A stretch of 37,166 bases of DNA from Deltaproteobacteria bacterium (GTDB lineage: Bacteria; Desulfobacterota; Binatia; UBA9968), in contig VBKE01000021.1 in NCBI GenBank assembly GCA_005879605.1, positions 1 to 37,166 of the forward strand, given 5' to 3'. The position numbers and the translations under genes are program-made. The notes below the pieces were generated by a model, which worked only from the letters and a program-made list of their open reading frames with translations, had not been told where the DNA came from and ran no database searches. Positions 34,719 to 37,166 of this stretch are shown in pieces; positions within the stretch are counted from its first letter, which is position 1; every line of letters begins with the position of its first letter.

Positions 34719-35512
34719 AAGTCAAAAGCTTTTACGCGGAACACGAGCCCTTCATCCTGGGAACGGGCTTTATCATAGTCCTGCTCATCGTCTGGGAGAG
34801 CATTCCTCTCTGGTATAGCCTGCCAAAAGGAATGGCGCTCTTCTTTACGACCCCGTCAAAAATCGCGGCTGCCTTCTATGAACTTCTCCTCAACGGTGAA
34901 ATTGAAAAGCACTTTTATATCAGCGCGATCGCTTTTCTGGCGGGCCTCGGCCTCTCCATCGCCGTCGGACTGCCCGCCGGACTCATCATAGGCAGATCCT
35001 CTACCTTGGAGGCTTTGCTGGACCCCTACGTGACCGCATTCAACGCCACCCCGCGTATCGTATTATTGCCGCTCCTGATCCTTTGGTTCGGCATCGGAAT
35101 TTGGTCGAAGATTGTGATTGTCTTTGCGGGCGCCGTCTTCCCGTTGCTGATCAATACCTATGCGGGAGTCAAAAATGTCAACCGGGTGCTCGTCAACGTG
35201 GTCAGATCTTTCGGCGCCAATGAGTGGCAGCTCATGAAGATCGTTGTTCTGCCGAACTCGCTGCCCTACATCATCGCCGGTCTTCGGCTCGCCATCGGGC
35301 GGGCCATTTTAGGAGTCGTTGTCGGCGAGTTCTTTGGATCGAGCCAAGGCCTGGGCTACATGATCGCGTCGGCCGCCACCAATTATAAAGTCGATGTCGT
35401 CTTCGTCGGCGTCGCGATCTTCATGGCGCTGTCCGTGATTCTCACCTTCGCTGTTAAGTACGTAGAATCCCGCCTCGCCAGCTGGCGCCCGGAGACGGCA
35501 AAGACATTCTAA
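34715..35512 (+). CDS. ABC importer permease subunit 2
   Basis: The 265-residue protein is a paralogue of the permease before it, with six membrane segments and the EAA-type loop VRSFGANEWQLMKIVVLP. Its N-terminus KSFYAEHEPFILGTG mirrors that of subunit 1. I chose ATG 34715, which overlaps the previous stop as ATGA and has AGAGG seven bases upstream, over an ATG at 34688. It is the last gene of the importer operon; no clear terminator follows closely, but a repeat hairpin lies about 125 bases downstream. Confidence 0.88.
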   Translation: MKVKSFYAEHEPFILGTGFIIVLLIVWESIPLWYSLPKGMALFFTTPSKIAAAFYELLLNGEIEKHFYISAIAFLAGLGLSIAVGLPAGLIIGRSSTLEALLDPYVTAFNATPRIVLLPLLILWFGIGIWSKIVIVFAGAVFPLLINTYAGVKNVNRVLVNVVRSFGANEWQLMKIVVLPNSLPYIIAGLRLAIGRAILGVVVGEFFGSSQGLGYMIASAATNYKVDVVFVGVAIFMALSVILTFAVKYVESRLASWRPETAKTF

Positions 35513-36431
35513 CTGCCACCCGGCTCATTGAATCTGCCCGCAGCAGTTTGCCGTGATGAAAAACATTTATGAGAATTTATCCCAAAGTTGCCACCCCCGA
35601 ACGTTTTTATCGAGGGTCCGGTCATGGTTTCATCTGGATTCCCGATAGAAGCATTCGGGAATGACAGGCTTTTAGATTAGAGGTTTGGGAGTAGCTTTTA
35701 CGCATTAAGCTGAGGGAATTGACGCAAATCGATTGAAAAGAGTTTTTCCTGCTTCGACCTTTGTTGTGTTGCAATCCGAACCCAAGACCGACGGGTCACT
35801 CGAAGAAGCGATTCAACAGACGCTCGATCGAACTAGGAGGCAGAAAGCTCGGTGGTTGATCCAAGAACTTCCTTAATAGCGAAGCGCTTTATAATTTCGG
35901 ATTCATCGGCGCGGATCTCAAGAGCAAAAAGAGCGGCACCACAATGAGATCGGCGCTCCTGATTACAGGATAAAATTCCTTTCGGATGTCCTGACGCCCT
36001 GGGACGAAGATCTCTAACCCAGTTTCTGGACCCGTGGCTGCCGCTCGAACTTATTTTGCTCCTTCACAAGCGAGGGAGTCAATACTGGCCCACCAAATAG
36101 AAAGAAGGCACAGTCATGTTTGGTACATGGCCTTTGACCCAGTACCTGAAATCGGAAACCGAGCCCGTCACGAGCAAGTCGAATGGTCAGAGCGGAATTA
36201 TCTTGCGGTCGCGGCGTCGTCGCTGAAACGAAGATTTTTTCGTTAACGGAACTCTTTGCCCTCGACAACGCGGGCCTCATAAGGACTAGGCGGGAAAATA
36301 AAAAGGGGACGTTCTTCATTTCTAACCTTGCAGACCAGCGAGAGGTGCAGAAATCGTCTGCCGTCCTTTATATCACTTATATCAATAGATTACGTATCTT
36401 CCGCATCGTCACGTTTCCAGCGTTCGGCTCG
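35513..36431. other. Gene-poor stretch between the importer operon and a converging binding-protein gene
   Basis: I see no complete gene in these 919 bases. The longest open frames are about 70-107 codons, overlap one another on both strands and resemble nothing I know. A dispersed repeat hairpin is present (35638-35662). Two short plus-strand pieces look somewhat protein-like before their stops: one with SLEEAIQQTLDRTRRQKARW ending at 35876, one with GAPDYRIKFLSDVLTPWDEDL-like residues (shown here as the last 21 codons split by meaning, ending near 36017). They may be remnants of lost genes. No tRNA or small-RNA signature is evident. Confidence 0.45.
35638..35662. repeat. REP-like dispersed repeat hairpin (ATTCCCGA...TCGGGAAT)
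   Basis: ATTCCCGA (35638-35645) and TCGGGAAT (35655-35662) form a perfect 8-bp stem over a nine-base loop, with CTGG before and GACAGG after. The form CTGGATTCCCGx...xCGGGAATGACA is a common scattered palindrome in many bacterial genomes. It may also end transcription of the importer operon. Confidence 0.55.
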
Positions 36432-37166
36432 TCACTTAGCGCCCGGCTTCCTGCCCATCTCTCTCAACACCTCGCTGACAAAACTTCGGTCGACGAACTG
36501 TTCTAAGTCTGGCAACGGCTTTCCTTGCGGCCAGCCGAGTTCCGGGGTGGTTCTCGATTCGAAGAGGTCGCGGATCATGTCGGGCGGCATTTCGGGGCCA
36601 AACTTGTCGTGCACTTGATTGTAAATGCTCTCGACGACTTTAGGGTCGTTGATTTCAAAATATTTCTGAATGACTTCCATCGTTCCTTTCTTATTGGCCC
36701 TGATGTAGTCCTCGGATTTAATCATGGCCCGGGTGAACCGCTTCACCACATCGCGCTTCTCCTTGATCACATCCTTGTGCGTGAGAAAGGTGCCGCCCAA
36801 TCTCGGGATATAGTCACCGGTTCGTAGCAAAACCTTCATCCCTTCTTTCTCAGCCCGCGCGGCATGCGGGAAAGATAGAACCCCGCCCTGGATCGAGCCT
36901 TTGATTAATGCGGCGATTCTGTCCGGCTCACCGGTGAAGCTGATGACTTTATAATCTTTGCCCGGTTGCATGTTGAAGTGTTTTCCCAACGTGATGACGA
37001 TTTCGCTGTAGTCAGCGGAGCCCGGTCTACCCAGCCCTAGAGTTTTCCCTCTAAGATCCTCCACTCGTTTGATGTCCGGGGTCGTCGTAAGCGTCCACTG
37101 CGAAATCAGAGACTCGCCGACGAAAAAAACCAAAGGCGCTCCCTTGAGCATCGCTTCCGAACCGCC
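36432..37166 (-). CDS. NMT1-type ABC transporter substrate-binding protein, partial (5' end beyond the window)
   Basis: The reading frame enters from the right edge without a stop and runs 244 codons to its end, so the signal peptide and first lobe strands are missing from view. What remains is typical of NMT1/SsuA-like binding proteins: VEDLRGKTLGLGRPGS (the DLrGK segment), a LGKHFNMQPGKDYKV helix-strand, EPDRIAALIKGSIQGGVLS, and KEKRDVVKRFTRAMIKSEDYI. The gene converges on the importer operon at 32094-35512. An ATG at 37151 lies inside the frame and is unlikely to be the real start because family sequence continues upstream (GGSEA). Confidence 0.85.
   Translation of the reverse strand, partial: GGSEAMLKGAPLVFFVGESLISQWTLTTTPDIKRVEDLRGKTLGLGRPGSADYSEIVITLGKHFNMQPGKDYKVISFTGEPDRIAALIKGSIQGGVLSFPHAARAEKEGMKVLLRTGDYIPRLGGTFLTHKDVIKEKRDVVKRFTRAMIKSEDYIRANKKGTMEVIQKYFEINDPKVVESIYNQVHDKFGPEMPPDMIRDLFESRTTPELGWPQGKPLPDLEQFVDRSFVSEVLREMGRKPGAK

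Noticed and set aside
36014..36319. 101-codon minus-strand frame downstream of the importer operon
   Set aside because: No ribosome site, no family resemblance, and overlapping frames of similar length on the other strand.
1..37166. CRISPR array, prophage or integrase/transposase genes
   Set aside because: I saw no regularly spaced direct repeats, phage structural genes or transposase reading frames anywhere in the window.

Overview
The window looks like a chromosomal contig from an uncultivated Gram-negative bacterium. An outer membrane is implied by an MlaA-type protein, a TolC-type porin and YajC-SecD-SecF. The gene order coaBC-DUF4416-UDG-nfeD-slipin-queA-tgt-yajC-secD-secF-recJ, the abundance of NMT1/SsuA-type solute-binding proteins and the dispersed palindromic repeats recall Desulfobacterota, Methylomirabilota/Rokubacteria or Tectomicrobia-like lineages. 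That placement is inference from gene content; there is no rRNA or tRNA gene here to test it.

Left part (1-6987). A gene-poor stretch carries a possible transporter remnant. Then come two tandem, co-oriented 595-residue thiamine-diphosphate enzymes, each apparently with PDG where the family normally has GDG. A GC-rich hairpin follows, then a CmcJ/GA4-desaturase-like oxygenase, a decayed PIN-domain fragment and an ornithine cyclodeaminase/mu-crystallin family protein. This cluster is the best candidate in the window for an undescribed metabolic system.

Middle-left part (7093-12630). A coiled-coil protein of unknown function is followed by a two-gene signalling unit: a PAS-DHp-receiver protein with no ATPase domain, and a small TPR protein. 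Divergent from it is an amino-acid-permease-type transporter fused to a UspA-like domain. An orphan solute-binding protein then converges on the transporter across a 28-bp palindromic repeat.

Central minus-strand block (12679-24359). From coaBC leftward this is a long, tightly packed housekeeping block: coenzyme A synthesis, a DUF4416 protein, an Fe-S uracil-DNA glycosylase, the NfeD protease/slipin pair, queuosine synthesis (QueA, Tgt), the Sec accessory proteins and RecJ. Several genes overlap by 14 bp or lie within a few bases of each other.

Right part (24360-37166). mlaA has a candidate sigma-54 promoter and nested inverted repeats upstream, and converges on a TolC-family gene across a perfect hairpin. 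Next are a small cysteine-rich protein, an RluA-type pseudouridine synthase, a mannose-1-phosphate guanylyltransferase, a TrmI-type tRNA methyltransferase, an atypical polysaccharide deacetylase and a complete SsuA/NMT1-type ABC importer operon (binding protein, ATPase, two permeases). About 0.9 kb without a convincing gene follows, then the 3' part of another NMT1-type binding protein running off the window edge.
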